This document shows, piece by piece, positions 52,138 to 62,775 of a DNA stretch of 64,000 nucleotides. A program made the position numbers and the translations under genes. The notes beneath the pieces were generated by a model. That model was given only the letters and a program-made list of their open reading frames with translations. It made no database searches and was not told the origin of the DNA. Source of the DNA: Clostridiales bacterium (GTDB lineage Bacteria > Bacillota > Clostridia > Christensenellales > Pumilibacteraceae); contig JAISMM010000090.1 of assembly GCA_031276725.1 (NCBI GenBank), positions 1 to 64,000 on the forward strand, in the 5' to 3' direction. The stretch's first letter is position 1; each line of letters opens with the position of its first letter.

Positions 52138-55119
52138 ATGCAAAATTTTAACGCTGAAAGGTTAATATGCAAGAGCGCGGCGCGGCGGCGTCCGTTTTTG
52201 GCGGCGACGTTCGTTTTGTCGGCGCTGTTATTCTTTTTTTCGTTCAATACTTTCGGCGCGGCGCGTCCGGTTACGGCGGCGGGAACGGCGGGACTAGAAG
52301 GGACGCTGTACGTTAGCTTTTATCGCCCCGACGGCAAGTACGAGTCGAATTTTGACGGCGCGGACGCAAAATGGTCGATTTGGGCGTTTTCGGACGGCGC
52401 GAACGGCCGCCTTATAACCGATTCTACCGCGGACGCCGATTTTGGCGGCGCGCGCGTTTTTGCCGTAAAGCTGTCGGGTAAGGAGGTTTTAGAGGCCCGC
52501 CGCGGCTCGAACAAGCTCGGCATAGTCGCCGTGCCGTCCTATCAAAACGGGGACGAGGCCGCGCCGCTTTGGGAGCATAAGGATATAGCCGCCGACAGAA
52601 CCTTTTATGTTCCGCTAAACGAAAACAACGCGGGACGCGTCTATATAATAGCGGGCGACCCGACCGTCTACTTTGATTCGGCGGCGGCGAACGCCGTCAT
52701 AAACGGAGTGCGCTACGCGAATTTCGACGGCGAGGGCAAGGTGTCGTACGTTATCGGCGGCGAGTTCAAAGCCGCGTCCAAGGTAACGGTAACAAAGCGG
52801 ACTTACAACCCCGCAAACGGCGAAATCGCGAACGAAACGCCGATTATTAACGGCGCGGCCGTCATAAATAAAACCGATTCGCGCACCGCCTCGCTCAATC
52901 ATTCAAGTTTTACGGCGGCGAATATCGACCTTCGCGCCGTCTATCTTTTGAGCGTGGACGGCTCGGCGCCCGCCGCGATCGATAAGACGCGTTTATTTAT
53001 CTCGCCCGCGTTTCAAAGCTCGCAAACGCCCGCCGAAAATATAAAATTGGGCGCGGTCTATACTTCCGACTCGACGGCGTTCAGGCTTTGGGCGCCCACG
53101 GCGGCGTACGTCAAGCTCAATCTTTACAGGCGCGGCGACGGCGGCGAGCCCTACGACACGCGCTTTATGACGGTCGGGGCGAACGGCGTTATGCAAACGA
53201 CCGTACGGGGCGACCTTGACGGCGCGTACTACACATATTCGGTTTGCGCCGACGGAACCGAAAACGAAACTATCGATATTTACGCCCAAAGCGCGGGCGT
53301 AAACGGCAAACGCGGTATGGTGATCGACCTTGACAAAACTGATCCGAACGGCTGGAACGCCGACCTTGACGCCGCGCGGGCGATTCGCGGCAGGCAAGCC
53401 TCCGACGCGCGCGACCCCGTTATTTGGGAGGTTCACGTGCGCGACTTTTCCGCTCATCCCGACAGCGGCATAAAGTACAAGGGCAAGTACTTGGCGTTTA
53501 CCGAGGACAACACGACCCTTTCGACCGACAACACGGTCAAAACGGGCATAGCCCACCTTAAAGAATTGGGCGTTACCTACGTACATCTTATGCCCGTGTT
53601 CGACTTCGGCTCGATCGACGAGGCGGCTATGGACAGCGCCGACTCGCGCGAATTCAATTGGGGCTACGACCCGGTAAATTACAACGTTCCCGAGGGCGGT
53701 TACAGCACCGACCCCTACGACGGGCGCGTTCGCGTCAACGAGTTCAAGCAAATGGTGCGGGCGCTCCACAACGCGGATATCGGCGTTATAATGGACGTGG
53801 TTTACAACCACACGGTCAGCCTAAAAAGCGCGTTCAACGCGTCCGTTCCCGGCTACTACTACCGTCAAGCGTTCGCGGACGGCGCGGGCGCGGGCAGCTT
53901 CGGCTATCCCGAATACGCCGTCGGCATTAACGGCTTCGTGTACGCGAACGCCACTCTTTGCGGCTCCGAAACCGCGAGCGAGCGCGAAATGTTCGGACGC
54001 TATATGAAAGAGTCCGTCAAGTATTGGGCGACCGAATACCATATGGACGGCTTCCGTTTCGACCTTATGGCGGTTCACAATATCGGCGTTATGAACGAAA
54101 TCCGCGCTATGCTTAATAACGACCTTGCGGCGGACGGCGGCGCGGGAATTCTTATGTACGGCGAGCCTTGGGCGGCGGGCGGAATTTCTTTGCCGCCGTC
54201 GGCGAATCCCGACTATTGGCCCGCGAATCACAATAGCCCCGATTCGCTTAAAGCGCTCGCGGACGGCATAGGCATATTCAACGACGTGTACCGTAACGCC
54301 GTAAGGGGCGACAACTCGACGGGTCAAAGGGGTTACGTCAACGGTTGGAACGACGACGAGAGGGTAGAAAATCTAAAAATCACCGTCCAGGGGACAAAGT
54401 TTTCGCCCGACGCGGTTAAAATCGACGGAGCCTTCCGCGCTATGGACACCGTTACCTACACGGCGTGCCACGATAACCGCGTTTTGCTCGATCAGCTTAT
54501 TATGGCAAACGGCGGCAAGCAACAAGCCGAAACTTTCAGGACGGGCGGCGACGGCGCTATTAAACGGCAAATCTTACTCGCGGCGGGTCTTACGCTCACG
54601 TCGCGCGGAATGATACTCTTTACGGCGGGGGACGAGTTCGCGCGCACAAAGTACGGCAACCACGACAGCTATTCGTCGAGCGACCGCCTCAACGCCCTCG
54701 ACTACGGGCGCAAGGCGCAGTTTGCGGGAATATATTCGCGATATACCGAGCTTATTAAGCTCCGTTCGCGCTTTTTGGGGTTCCGCGTCGACGCCGTTAC
54801 CGACGATAAAGCCGTCTATGCGGGCGCGTCGGGGGATTCGGGTTCGCGCGTGCTGTGGTATCAGTACAGGGGATTAGCCGCCGACCCGTACTACTCGTAT
54901 TTGACGGTCGTAGTCAATCCCTACCCCTACGCCGTTACGGTCGACGCAGGCTCCGCGTGGGCGGGCGACGCTCAATTCCGCGTAATCTACGACGGCGCTA
55001 ATCCGGTCAATTTCTACAATTCCGATTCGGCGGATACCGTAAGCGCGACGGCGCAAGCCGCCGGTATAACGGTGGCGGGGGAGTCCGTGGCGGTTTTAGT
55101 AAAATACAAGCACGGTTAA
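52138..55119 (+). CDS. pulA: type I pullulanase, secreted
   Basis: A 993-residue alpha-1,6-debranching enzyme. A basic N terminus and hydrophobic segment (about 20-45) export it. Residues about 55-280 hold PUD/CBM41-like starch-binding sequence (TLYVSFYRPDGKY, YVSFYR-type strands). An E-set domain precedes the GH13 subfamily 14 barrel: NWGYDPVNYNVPEGGYSTDP (the pullulanase signature), DVVYNHT, FRFD with Asp 642, YGEPW with Glu 676, and CHDN with Asp 779. It should open branch points so the neighbouring amylase and maltodextrin importer can use the products. Confidence 0.94.
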   Translation: MQNFNAERLICKSAARRRPFLAATFVLSALLFFFSFNTFGAARPVTAAGTAGLEGTLYVSFYRPDGKYESNFDGADAKWSIWAFSDGANGRLITDSTADADFGGARVFAVKLSGKEVLEARRGSNKLGIVAVPSYQNGDEAAPLWEHKDIAADRTFYVPLNENNAGRVYIIAGDPTVYFDSAAANAVINGVRYANFDGEGKVSYVIGGEFKAASKVTVTKRTYNPANGEIANETPIINGAAVINKTDSRTASLNHSSFTAANIDLRAVYLLSVDGSAPAAIDKTRLFISPAFQSSQTPAENIKLGAVYTSDSTAFRLWAPTAAYVKLNLYRRGDGGEPYDTRFMTVGANGVMQTTVRGDLDGAYYTYSVCADGTENETIDIYAQSAGVNGKRGMVIDLDKTDPNGWNADLDAARAIRGRQASDARDPVIWEVHVRDFSAHPDSGIKYKGKYLAFTEDNTTLSTDNTVKTGIAHLKELGVTYVHLMPVFDFGSIDEAAMDSADSREFNWGYDPVNYNVPEGGYSTDPYDGRVRVNEFKQMVRALHNADIGVIMDVVYNHTVSLKSAFNASVPGYYYRQAFADGAGAGSFGYPEYAVGINGFVYANATLCGSETASEREMFGRYMKESVKYWATEYHMDGFRFDLMAVHNIGVMNEIRAMLNNDLAADGGAGILMYGEPWAAGGISLPPSANPDYWPANHNSPDSLKALADGIGIFNDVYRNAVRGDNSTGQRGYVNGWNDDERVENLKITVQGTKFSPDAVKIDGAFRAMDTVTYTACHDNRVLLDQLIMANGGKQQAETFRTGGDGAIKRQILLAAGLTLTSRGMILFTAGDEFARTKYGNHDSYSSSDRLNALDYGRKAQFAGIYSRYTELIKLRSRFLGFRVDAVTDDKAVYAGASGDSGSRVLWYQYRGLAADPYYSYLTVVVNPYPYAVTVDAGSAWAGDAQFRVIYDGANPVNFYNSDSADTVSATAQAAGITVAGESVAVLVKYKHG

Positions 55120-55138
55120 GGCGGATAGAGCGAAAAAA

Positions 55139-56518
55139 ATGAAAAAATTAAAGGACAAATTAATAAGGGCGCTCGGCGCGCTAAAAGCTATACCGCTAAA
55201 ATTAAGGCGGCCGCTTTCGGCGCTCGCTAAAAGACTCGCCGCCCTAAAAACAAAGCTGTTCGCGGTATTGCTCGCGGCGCTGTTCGTTTTTAGCGCGGCT
55301 TGGATATTCGTGTCGGGGACGCGCTCGTCGGCCGGGGGGTTCACCGTGTGGGCGGCCGCCGAGGAGGAAACGCTCGTACGCGCCCTCATCGACGAATTTT
55401 TGGCGGCGAATCCGGACGTTACTACGCCCATAACCTTTAAGGTGCAGTCCAACAATATGGTGCTTTCCGAAATGGAGAAGGACGCGGACGCCGCTGCCGA
55501 CCTTATTTTGATAGCGTCCGATCAGGTGGGAACGCTCGCCGAGCAGGGCTTTATATCCAAAATAGGCGGCTCGTTCGAAACGTCCGTCATACAAAACAGC
55601 GACCCCGCCGCCGTAAAGCTCGCCTCGTACAGGCCCGACGGGGCGTCGGCGGACGAGCTGTACGGCTTTCCCGTTTCGCTCGACACGTGCTTTATGTACT
55701 ACAACAAGTCGATTATCAACGAACAGGCTAAAAACCTCGACAAGCTTTTGAGCGTCGAGAGCCTAAAAACGGTCGCGGCGCAGGGGCTTGAGGACGCGTT
55801 CGGATTCGATATAGGCGACGGCTTTTATTCGGCGATTCCGTTTTTGACGGCGGGCGCGACCCTGTTCGGCGCGGACGGAACCGACAAAACGCAGTGCGAC
55901 TTTTACACGTCGGAGCAAGGCCTCGCGGCGGCAAGATATATGTTCGACAACTTTACAAACGGTTCCGCCGCGCTGTTTAAGAGCGACAAGGCGAACAACC
56001 TCGCCTCGCTCCTAAACTCGAACAAGCTCCTTGCGACGGTGTCGGGCTCGTGGGAGTGGAACAACTCGTTCGCCCGCTACGCCGACAAAATCGGTATGGC
56101 GCCGCTTCCGTCGATAACGCTCGATATCGGCGGCGCGGAGCAAAAGCGGCAAATGGTGTCGTTCATAAACGCCAAAATCTACGCGGTAAATTCGCGCAGC
56201 CGCGACGCCGCGCTCGCCGCCCGCCTAGCCGACTTTATGACGGGCGAAAAGAACGCGATAAGGTGGTTTAGGGAACGCCGTTATTACGCGGCAAACCGCG
56301 CCGCCCAAGCCGACGCCGAATTTATGTCCGACCCTATGATCCGGGTTATGCGCTCGCAATTCAATTCCGCCGTCGCGGCTCCGTCCATAAAACAGATGTC
56401 GAAATTTTGGGATCCTATGGGGCGGTTCGGTCAGGCGGTGTATTCGGGAACGGCAAAAACGTGGGAACAGGCAAAGAACGAGCTGCGGCTTTCGGTCGAC
56501 AAAATTTTAACGGAATAA
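55139..56518 (+). CDS. maltodextrin ABC transporter substrate-binding protein
   Basis: A 459-residue family-1 solute-binding protein. A 40-residue basic amphipathic leader precedes one hydrophobic segment (about 41-60) without a lipobox Cys, so it is probably held by an uncleaved anchor. The binding fold starts at FTVWAAAEEETLVRALIDEF, close to the KVTVW..E.. start of MalE. Position between the pullulanase and two permeases supports maltodextrin as the ligand. Confidence 0.88.
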   Translation: MKKLKDKLIRALGALKAIPLKLRRPLSALAKRLAALKTKLFAVLLAALFVFSAAWIFVSGTRSSAGGFTVWAAAEEETLVRALIDEFLAANPDVTTPITFKVQSNNMVLSEMEKDADAAADLILIASDQVGTLAEQGFISKIGGSFETSVIQNSDPAAVKLASYRPDGASADELYGFPVSLDTCFMYYNKSIINEQAKNLDKLLSVESLKTVAAQGLEDAFGFDIGDGFYSAIPFLTAGATLFGADGTDKTQCDFYTSEQGLAAARYMFDNFTNGSAALFKSDKANNLASLLNSNKLLATVSGSWEWNNSFARYADKIGMAPLPSITLDIGGAEQKRQMVSFINAKIYAVNSRSRDAALAARLADFMTGEKNAIRWFRERRYYAANRAAQADAEFMSDPMIRVMRSQFNSAVAAPSIKQMSKFWDPMGRFGQAVYSGTAKTWEQAKNELRLSVDKILTE

Positions 56519-56536
56519 ACGGGGAGTAGTATAGAA

Positions 56537-58012
56537 GTGGAAAAACGTTCGCAAAACAAAATATTATCGTTTATGTCGGGGATAGCGGCATTTTTTGCAA
56601 ACCTCGCGGTCGCCCTCGCGCGGGCGGCAAGGTCGGTTCCGGGGCGGCTCGCCGGCTTTGCCGGTCGCCTTAAAGACTTTTTTAGCCGCTACGGCGCCGA
56701 CTTTAAGAACGGCGGCGCCGATGTTAGGCTGTCGTACGCCGTTATGGGCTACGGCAGTATAAAGGCGCGGCAGCTCGTTCGCGGCATACTCTTTTTAGTC
56801 GTCGAAATTCTGTTTATAGTCTTTATGGCGGCGTTCGGGGGCAAGGCGGTCGCCGGGTTCTTTACGCTCGGCACGCGCCTTCCCGTAACGGTCGAAAACG
56901 AATACGGCATCACTCGGCCCTTGGGCGGCGACAATTCGCTGCTTATGCTCCTTTACGGCATAATCGCGTTCATCATAATAATCTGCTTTATTTCACTCTA
57001 TTTTATGTCGGTGCGCTCGTCCGTCGACGCGCTCGCGGCAAGGGCGGCGGGCAAAAAGCCAAAGTCGTTCCGCGAGGATCTCGACGAGCTTTTGGGCGCA
57101 AGGCTGTACGCGTCTATGCTGTTCATTCCGGTGCTTTGCGTCATAGCCCTAACGGTCGTCCCCATAATCTATATGGTGCTTATGGCGTTCACAAGCTACG
57201 ACCGCAACCATCTGCCGCCCGGGTCGCTGTTCGGCTGGACGGGCTTTGCCGCCTTCGGCAAAATGCTTAGTCTGGGCGGCGGCTTTTTCGCGGTTTTGGG
57301 GTGGACGCTTATATGGGCGTTTTTCGCCACCTTTCTAAACTACTTCGCGGGTATGATAGTCGCGCTTTTAATAAACCGCAAGGGCGTTCGCGGCAAAAAG
57401 ATTTTCCGCACCGTATTCGTCCTGACCATAGCCGTGCCGCAATTTATATCGCTGCTCGTTATGCGCAACTTCCTCAACCTCAACGGCCCTCTAAACGAAT
57501 TTATCGCCAACGCGGGAATGCAAAAAATCGACTTTTTGGGCGACCCGCGCTATAACGGACTCATTCCGCGAATCTCGGTCATAGTCGTCAACCTTTGGGT
57601 GGGCATACCCTATACCATGCTCATAACGAGCGGCATTCTAATGAATATCCCCGCCGAGCTTTACGAGTCGGGGCGCATCGACGGCGCGTCGCCCGCAAGG
57701 CTGTTCATAAGTATCACCCTGCCCTACATACTTTTTATAACCTCGCCCTACCTTATTCAACAATTCGTCGGCAACATAAACAACTTTAATCTTATTTACC
57801 TACTCACGGAGGGCGGCCCCGTAACGCTGGGCGGCTCGGGCGCGGGGCGGACGGACTTACTAATAACGTGGCTCTACAAAATGACGATCGACGAAAAGAA
57901 TTACAACATAGGCGCGGTAATCGGCATATTCACGTTCTTAATATGCGCCGTGTTCTCGCTTATAGTCTATTCGCAGTCGGGCGCTACAAAAAGGGAGGGC
58001 GAATTCAGATGA
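56537..58012 (+). CDS. sugar ABC transporter permease, MalF type
   Basis: A 491-residue membrane protein with about eight hydrophobic segments and a long, basic N-terminal extension (about 1-75). The EAA loop that docks the ATPase is visible as ELYESGRIDGASPARLF near residue 375. The GTG start at 56537 follows GGGGAG. It overlaps the next permease gene by 4 nt. Confidence 0.92.
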   Translation: MEKRSQNKILSFMSGIAAFFANLAVALARAARSVPGRLAGFAGRLKDFFSRYGADFKNGGADVRLSYAVMGYGSIKARQLVRGILFLVVEILFIVFMAAFGGKAVAGFFTLGTRLPVTVENEYGITRPLGGDNSLLMLLYGIIAFIIIICFISLYFMSVRSSVDALAARAAGKKPKSFREDLDELLGARLYASMLFIPVLCVIALTVVPIIYMVLMAFTSYDRNHLPPGSLFGWTGFAAFGKMLSLGGGFFAVLGWTLIWAFFATFLNYFAGMIVALLINRKGVRGKKIFRTVFVLTIAVPQFISLLVMRNFLNLNGPLNEFIANAGMQKIDFLGDPRYNGLIPRISVIVVNLWVGIPYTMLITSGILMNIPAELYESGRIDGASPARLFISITLPYILFITSPYLIQQFVGNINNFNLIYLLTEGGPVTLGGSGAGRTDLLITWLYKMTIDEKNYNIGAVIGIFTFLICAVFSLIVYSQSGATKREGEFR

Positions 58013-58863
58013 AAAAACCGGGCTTCGGAATGCGCGCAAAACGTATCGCCGCCGACGCGGTTTGCGAGGGCATACTAATAGCGCTGTCGGTCGTGTGGCT
58101 TATTCCCGTGCTGTGGATAGCCCTGCAAGGCTTTCGCGGCGAGGGCGGCGCGCTCGTGTCGTACTACTTCCCCAAAACCTTCACGTTCGCAAACTACGCC
58201 GCGCTTTTTACCGACGCGCTTTTCCCGCGCTGGATAATGAACACCCTGACCGTCGCCGTCGTTTCTTGCGTGATGAGCGTTATGCTCACGCTGATGGTCG
58301 CTTACAGTCTAAGCCGCTTTAAGTTCAAGCAAAAGAAATTTTTTATGAACGTCGCCATGGTGCTCGGAATGTTCCCCGGCTTTATGAGTATGATCGCCGT
58401 CTACTATATCTTTAAGGCGATCGGGCTCGACGGAACTCTTATCGCGCTCGTCATAGTCTATTCGTCGGGCGGCGCGCTCGGGTTCTACGTGGCAAAAGGC
58501 TACTTCGACACGCTGTCGCTCTCGCTCGACGAGGCCGCCAAAATCGACGGCGCAAAAAACTGGCAGGTTTTCTTTATAATAATTCTGCCGCTCGCCCGAC
58601 CCATAATAGTCTACACCGCGCTTATGGCGTTTTTGGCGCCGTGGACGGACTTTATATTCGCCCGCGTTATTTTGGGAACCAACCGCGAAAGCTATACCGT
58701 GGCGATAGGGCTTTACGATTGGGTAAGCACCACGCGCAGCAACCTAATGTTCACCCAATTCGCGGCGGGATCGATGGTCGTCGCGGTGCCGATAGTCCTG
58801 CTGTTCATATTCTTGCAAAAGTATTATGTGGAGGGCATAACGGGCGGCGCCGTCAAAGGCTAA
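58009..58863 (+). CDS. sugar ABC transporter permease, MalG type
   Basis: A 284-residue membrane protein with six hydrophobic segments. The EAA loop reads LDEAAKIDGAKNWQVFF (about 177-193). ATG 58009 overlaps the previous stop and follows AGGGAGGG. The longer open frame (from 57868) lies in the previous gene and is rejected. No ATP-binding subunit is in the window; a shared MsmX/UgpC-type ATPase elsewhere is the usual solution. Confidence 0.93.
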   Translation: MKKPGFGMRAKRIAADAVCEGILIALSVVWLIPVLWIALQGFRGEGGALVSYYFPKTFTFANYAALFTDALFPRWIMNTLTVAVVSCVMSVMLTLMVAYSLSRFKFKQKKFFMNVAMVLGMFPGFMSMIAVYYIFKAIGLDGTLIALVIVYSSGGALGFYVAKGYFDTLSLSLDEAAKIDGAKNWQVFFIIILPLARPIIVYTALMAFLAPWTDFIFARVILGTNRESYTVAIGLYDWVSTTRSNLMFTQFAAGSMVVAVPIVLLFIFLQKYYVEGITGGAVKG

Positions 58864-58961
58864 TCGCGGGAGCGCCGAACGGCGGCGGTTCGGCGACTGT
58901 TGCAACATCTATCACATCGCTATCGCCGCTCCCGAACCCCGGCTTAAAATTCCCCTCGGAA

Positions 58962-59120
58962 GAAAACTCCGGACAAGTGTGGCGGCTTTAAGGCAACGGA
59001 TTTTTTAGACGGAAATTGACTTGTTTTTGTAGGCAATAGCACCGCTATTGTCAAAAAAAGAAGAAAATTTACGGCAAAAAAGACGCGCCTTAAAACCGAC
59101 TAAACTTGTCCGGAGGTTTT
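58962..59120 (-). mobile_element. MITE-like element, copy 4
   Basis: A 159-bp copy in the same orientation as copy 2, ending GTCCGGAGGTTTT. It splits a hairpin repeat unit: AATTCCCCTC lies to the left and GGGGTGCCGCCGAACGGCGG to the right. Confidence 0.85.
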
Positions 59121-59124
59121 ATAA

Positions 59125-59225
59125 GGGGTGCCGCCGAACGGCGGCGGGGTGGTTCGGTTCGGCGTGAGCATTCGACAAAAAATTCCCCTCTATGGAGGGG
59201 TGCCGCGTTAGCGGCGGGGTGGTTC
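59125..59225 (+). repeat. two hairpin repeat units
   Basis: The first (interrupted by the MITE) has stem CCGCCG-AA-CGGCGG. The second at about 59178-59224 has AATTCCCCTCTATGGAGGGG, stem CCGC-GTTA-GCGG and GGGGTGGTT. Confidence 0.8.
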
Positions 59226-59295
59226 GGCGCCCCTATAAGGCGCTTGCGCACCGGTATTAAAATTTTTTTTGGCATTGACCAAACAGGAGGTTTTT

Positions 59296-62200
59296 ATGAA
59301 AAAGAACAAATTGTCAATCGTATTGTTATCGGCGGTTTTAGCGCTCGCGTGTTTCGCGGTTGCCGCTTGCGGCGACAAGGCGGGCGAGAGTACGGAATTT
59401 ACGGTTAAATTCGTTACGAACGCCGACGTTAGTTTTGACGACGTAAAAATTCCCGCGGGCGAAAAGGCGACCGCGCCGACGGATATTGCAAGACCCGGTT
59501 ATGCGCTCGACGGCTGGTTCGGCGACGAAAATTTTTCGGACGAATCGCGTTGGAATTTTGCCGAAAACGCCGTTACAGGCGATATTACGCTGTACGCAAA
59601 ATGGACGGCGGTCGTTTACACTATCGAATATAACCTAAACGGCGGCGCTAATAACGCCGACAACCCGCCCTCGTACACCGTCGAGAGCGCGGACATAACC
59701 TTGCGCGCACCCACAAAACAGGGGTACGACTTTGCGGGGTGGTACGCCTCGGAAGATTTTGAAGGCTCGCCGATAGCGTCGATAACAAAAGGCACAACGG
59801 ACAATTTTGAGCTGTGGGCAAAGTGGACGCCGCCCGCCGTTCCCGCGTCCGTTACGGTAGCGGGCGATTCAATCGTTACGCGCGGCGGCACGGCGGTTTA
59901 TACGGCGACCGTTCTGCCCTCCGGAGTTTCGCAAAACGTTACTTGGTCGGTCGCGCCCGCAGACCTTGCCGAAATAACTTCGCTCGGCGTGCTTACCGCT
60001 ACCGACATCGGCGTCGTTACCGTTACGGCGACGGCAAGCGGCACGAACGTGAAAGGTCATATCGAGGTTACGGTTACCGCGCCGCCCGCAACGACGGTAA
60101 CCTATAATCTTAACGACGACGAATATACAAAGGCCGTCAACACCGAAAATTCTACCGCGTCGGTGGACTTGCCCGCCGTAATAAAAGCCCCTACGCGCGA
60201 TTTGTTCACGTTCGGCGGGTGGTACACCGATTCGGGCTTAATGGCCGCGCTTTCGGCAACGGAGGGCGGCTACACCTTGCCCGCCGGAACGGCGCCGACC
60301 GTAACCCTGTACGCAAAATGGACGTACGACTATCCGTACTTTATTACGGGAAAACACACGGGTTGGAAAGATTATCCGCAAATGTTAAGCAACGCCGATT
60401 CGGGCAATGAGGGAAAGGAAGCCAACGCGCTTTGGCCCGTAATGAACCCCGACAGAACGAATATAGAACGCTACGCGCCCAAAGCCCCCGTGCTTTTGAA
60501 TAACGACGGCGAGGGGGCGGGCTTTAAGGTTATAAGCCTTAACGCAAACGGTACCGACACCGTTTGGCACGGCGAGGACGGCAGTACGGACGGCGGCGCG
60601 GGCAACGTTGTTATGTCGCACGGCAGCGGCTATTACAGAGTTGTGTTGACCCATTCGGGGCTTGTTCCCACGGCGGCCGCCGTTATGCAAACGCTTACGT
60701 TTACGTCCCAATCTCACGTAACGTGGACTAACGCCGCGACTACGCAGGTTCTTCTCGGCTCGGCGTTTACCGACGCTCTAAAAGCCTATACCGTAGCCGT
60801 CCACTACGAGTACGCGACCGAGCCTACCGTAACCGTTACCGGCGTTACGGACGGCGTCGTTATGGGCGACGTTACGGTAAGCCTTTCCGCCGCTCCCACG
60901 GCAAAGGTGTATACGATTACGTATCATAACGTTACGGACGACGACCATACTAACCAAAAGACCTATACCGTCGAGAGTTCGTCTATAACGCTTACCGACC
61001 CGACCGCCCGCGCGGATTACACGTTCGGCGGCTGGTACGGCAACGAAGGCTTTACGGGCGATAAAATGACATCGATTATCACGTCGGGCGGCGACCTAAA
61101 TATATACGCCAAATGGGATGCAATCGGAAAGATTAACGTTACCTACGTACTCGACGACGGCGCTTCCGTTAAAGCAGAAAACGGAGCGGGCAATTCGACC
61201 GTCTACGACGTCGGCGTGTCCGTAACAATCGCCGACCCCTCGCGGACGCATTACACCTTCGATGGGTGGTATAAGGAGTCGGACTTCACCGAACCGCTTG
61301 CGGCGGCGGAGGGCGGCGGCGGTTCCGTATTGCCCACAGCAAGCGCCGATTCGGTAACCCTGTACGCAAAATGGACGTACGACTATCCGTACTTTGTGTC
61401 CGGCGCCCATACAAGTTGGAGTGATTATGCGGCAATGAGCGCCTTGACCGCCGAGGAAAAGGAAGTATACGCATTATATCCGTTCGTTACGGGTACGGGC
61501 GACTCCCGCGTTTGGGACGGCAAAACCTTTAAGACCGCCGAAATTCTTATGACGGCGGGCAACACCTTTAAGGTTATAGGCGACGGCGGCGGCGACACGA
61601 CTTGGTATAATGTCGGCGACGGCGTTTACAAAGAACCTCCGGCGGGCGAAACAGCCAACGCCCAAGCGGAATTTAACGGCTACTATGTTATTACGTTCAC
61701 CGCCGACAGCGGCGCCAACGCTTATTATATGAGCGCCGTAAGCTACGATCCTCTTTGCGAAGTTGTCTTTACCGATTATTCCGACACCGCCGCCTATACC
61801 CTGACGGGACTAGACGCTCTTGTCAAAATAAGCGACGGAGTGTACAGAATTCGCAAGTCCGCGCTCGCGGCAGACTTAAAAATAAATGTTACCGCAACGC
61901 TGACAACCCCCGTAGCCAATAAGGTTCTTTCGCTCGGGTACACGCCGTCCGTCGCCGCCGACGCCGCTTACACGCATTCGGGCTTCGGCATTTGGGACGC
62001 GTCCGCGATTCCCTTCACCGTAACCCTATCCGACACCGCGACCGTTACGCTAACCCTCGCCGAGGTCGACCTGATGTCGTTAAGAATTTCGGACGGCATA
62101 ACAATGCAAGACACCGTTGAAGCCTTGGCGCAGAACGTTAAAATCCCCGCCGATACGGTTCTGAATTACGCTAATCTTGCGGCATACGCCGGAATAACCG

Positions 62201-62640
62201 CCACAATCACGGGTTACCGAACTAACGACAATACCTTATTATGGTATGCGGGTTCCACCGAGGAGGTTGCTATATCGTCCGCTACAACCACCATATACGC
62301 CATAAACACGGCGAACGTATATTTGAAACTTGTAAATAACAGTAATGATGAGGGTTGGAAAAGTGCCAACGCACGAATCGCGCTTTATACGGGTTTGGGC
62401 AATACGTTCCACTACAATAGATATCTTGCGGATTTGGATATGTATGTGTGGACGGCTCCGGCTTCGGATCTCTTTATCTTTGTTAGGTTAAATCCTTCAG
62501 GTGAATTTGATTGGACGTCAAAATGGGCTCAAACCGTAGATCTTAATTTGAACGTCGACGGTAAACGCGTATATACGATTACCGGATGGGGAAATATAGA
62601 CAATGAAAAAGTTATTCCCGAAGGACCGTTACACGTCTAA
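59296..62640 (+). CDS. large InlB-repeat lipoprotein, possible starch-binding
   Basis: A 1114-residue lipoprotein with a signal peptide ending in AVAAC. Five InlB/Listeria-Bacteroides repeats (each running from a Y-or-V strand start to GGW/GWY and ending LYAKW or similar) lie at about 30-100, 105-180, 268-345, 560-630 and 637-695. A BIG2 Ig-like domain lies at about 182-265. Two modules start TYDYPYF (about 340 and 690), each followed by GxHTxW, and resemble each other; I infer they bind glucan. The C terminus (about 1000-1114) has aromatic-rich strands. Start ATG 59296 follows CAGGAGG. Confidence 0.8.
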   Translation: MKKNKLSIVLLSAVLALACFAVAACGDKAGESTEFTVKFVTNADVSFDDVKIPAGEKATAPTDIARPGYALDGWFGDENFSDESRWNFAENAVTGDITLYAKWTAVVYTIEYNLNGGANNADNPPSYTVESADITLRAPTKQGYDFAGWYASEDFEGSPIASITKGTTDNFELWAKWTPPAVPASVTVAGDSIVTRGGTAVYTATVLPSGVSQNVTWSVAPADLAEITSLGVLTATDIGVVTVTATASGTNVKGHIEVTVTAPPATTVTYNLNDDEYTKAVNTENSTASVDLPAVIKAPTRDLFTFGGWYTDSGLMAALSATEGGYTLPAGTAPTVTLYAKWTYDYPYFITGKHTGWKDYPQMLSNADSGNEGKEANALWPVMNPDRTNIERYAPKAPVLLNNDGEGAGFKVISLNANGTDTVWHGEDGSTDGGAGNVVMSHGSGYYRVVLTHSGLVPTAAAVMQTLTFTSQSHVTWTNAATTQVLLGSAFTDALKAYTVAVHYEYATEPTVTVTGVTDGVVMGDVTVSLSAAPTAKVYTITYHNVTDDDHTNQKTYTVESSSITLTDPTARADYTFGGWYGNEGFTGDKMTSIITSGGDLNIYAKWDAIGKINVTYVLDDGASVKAENGAGNSTVYDVGVSVTIADPSRTHYTFDGWYKESDFTEPLAAAEGGGGSVLPTASADSVTLYAKWTYDYPYFVSGAHTSWSDYAAMSALTAEEKEVYALYPFVTGTGDSRVWDGKTFKTAEILMTAGNTFKVIGDGGGDTTWYNVGDGVYKEPPAGETANAQAEFNGYYVITFTADSGANAYYMSAVSYDPLCEVVFTDYSDTAAYTLTGLDALVKISDGVYRIRKSALAADLKINVTATLTTPVANKVLSLGYTPSVAADAAYTHSGFGIWDASAIPFTVTLSDTATVTLTLAEVDLMSLRISDGITMQDTVEALAQNVKIPADTVLNYANLAAYAGITATITGYRTNDNTLLWYAGSTEEVAISSATTTIYAINTANVYLKLVNNSNDEGWKSANARIALYTGLGNTFHYNRYLADLDMYVWTAPASDLFIFVRLNPSGEFDWTSKWAQTVDLNLNVDGKRVYTITGWGNIDNEKVIPEGPLHV

Positions 62641-62666
62641 AAATTCTCCGCTCTCGGCGTATCGTC

Positions 62667-62714
62667 CGAATTCCCCTCTATGGAGGGGTGCCGCCGAACG
62701 GCGGCGGGGTGGTA
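62667..62714 (+). repeat. hairpin repeat unit
   Basis: AATTCCCCTCTATGGAGGGG, then TGCCGCCGAACGGCGGCGG and GGTGGT: the short form with stem CCGCCG-AA-CGGCGG. Confidence 0.8.
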
Positions 62715-62775
62715 AGGGGCTTTGTCAGTGGTATATATAAACCGCTCGCGCGTATCGCTTGAATTCCCCTTTATT

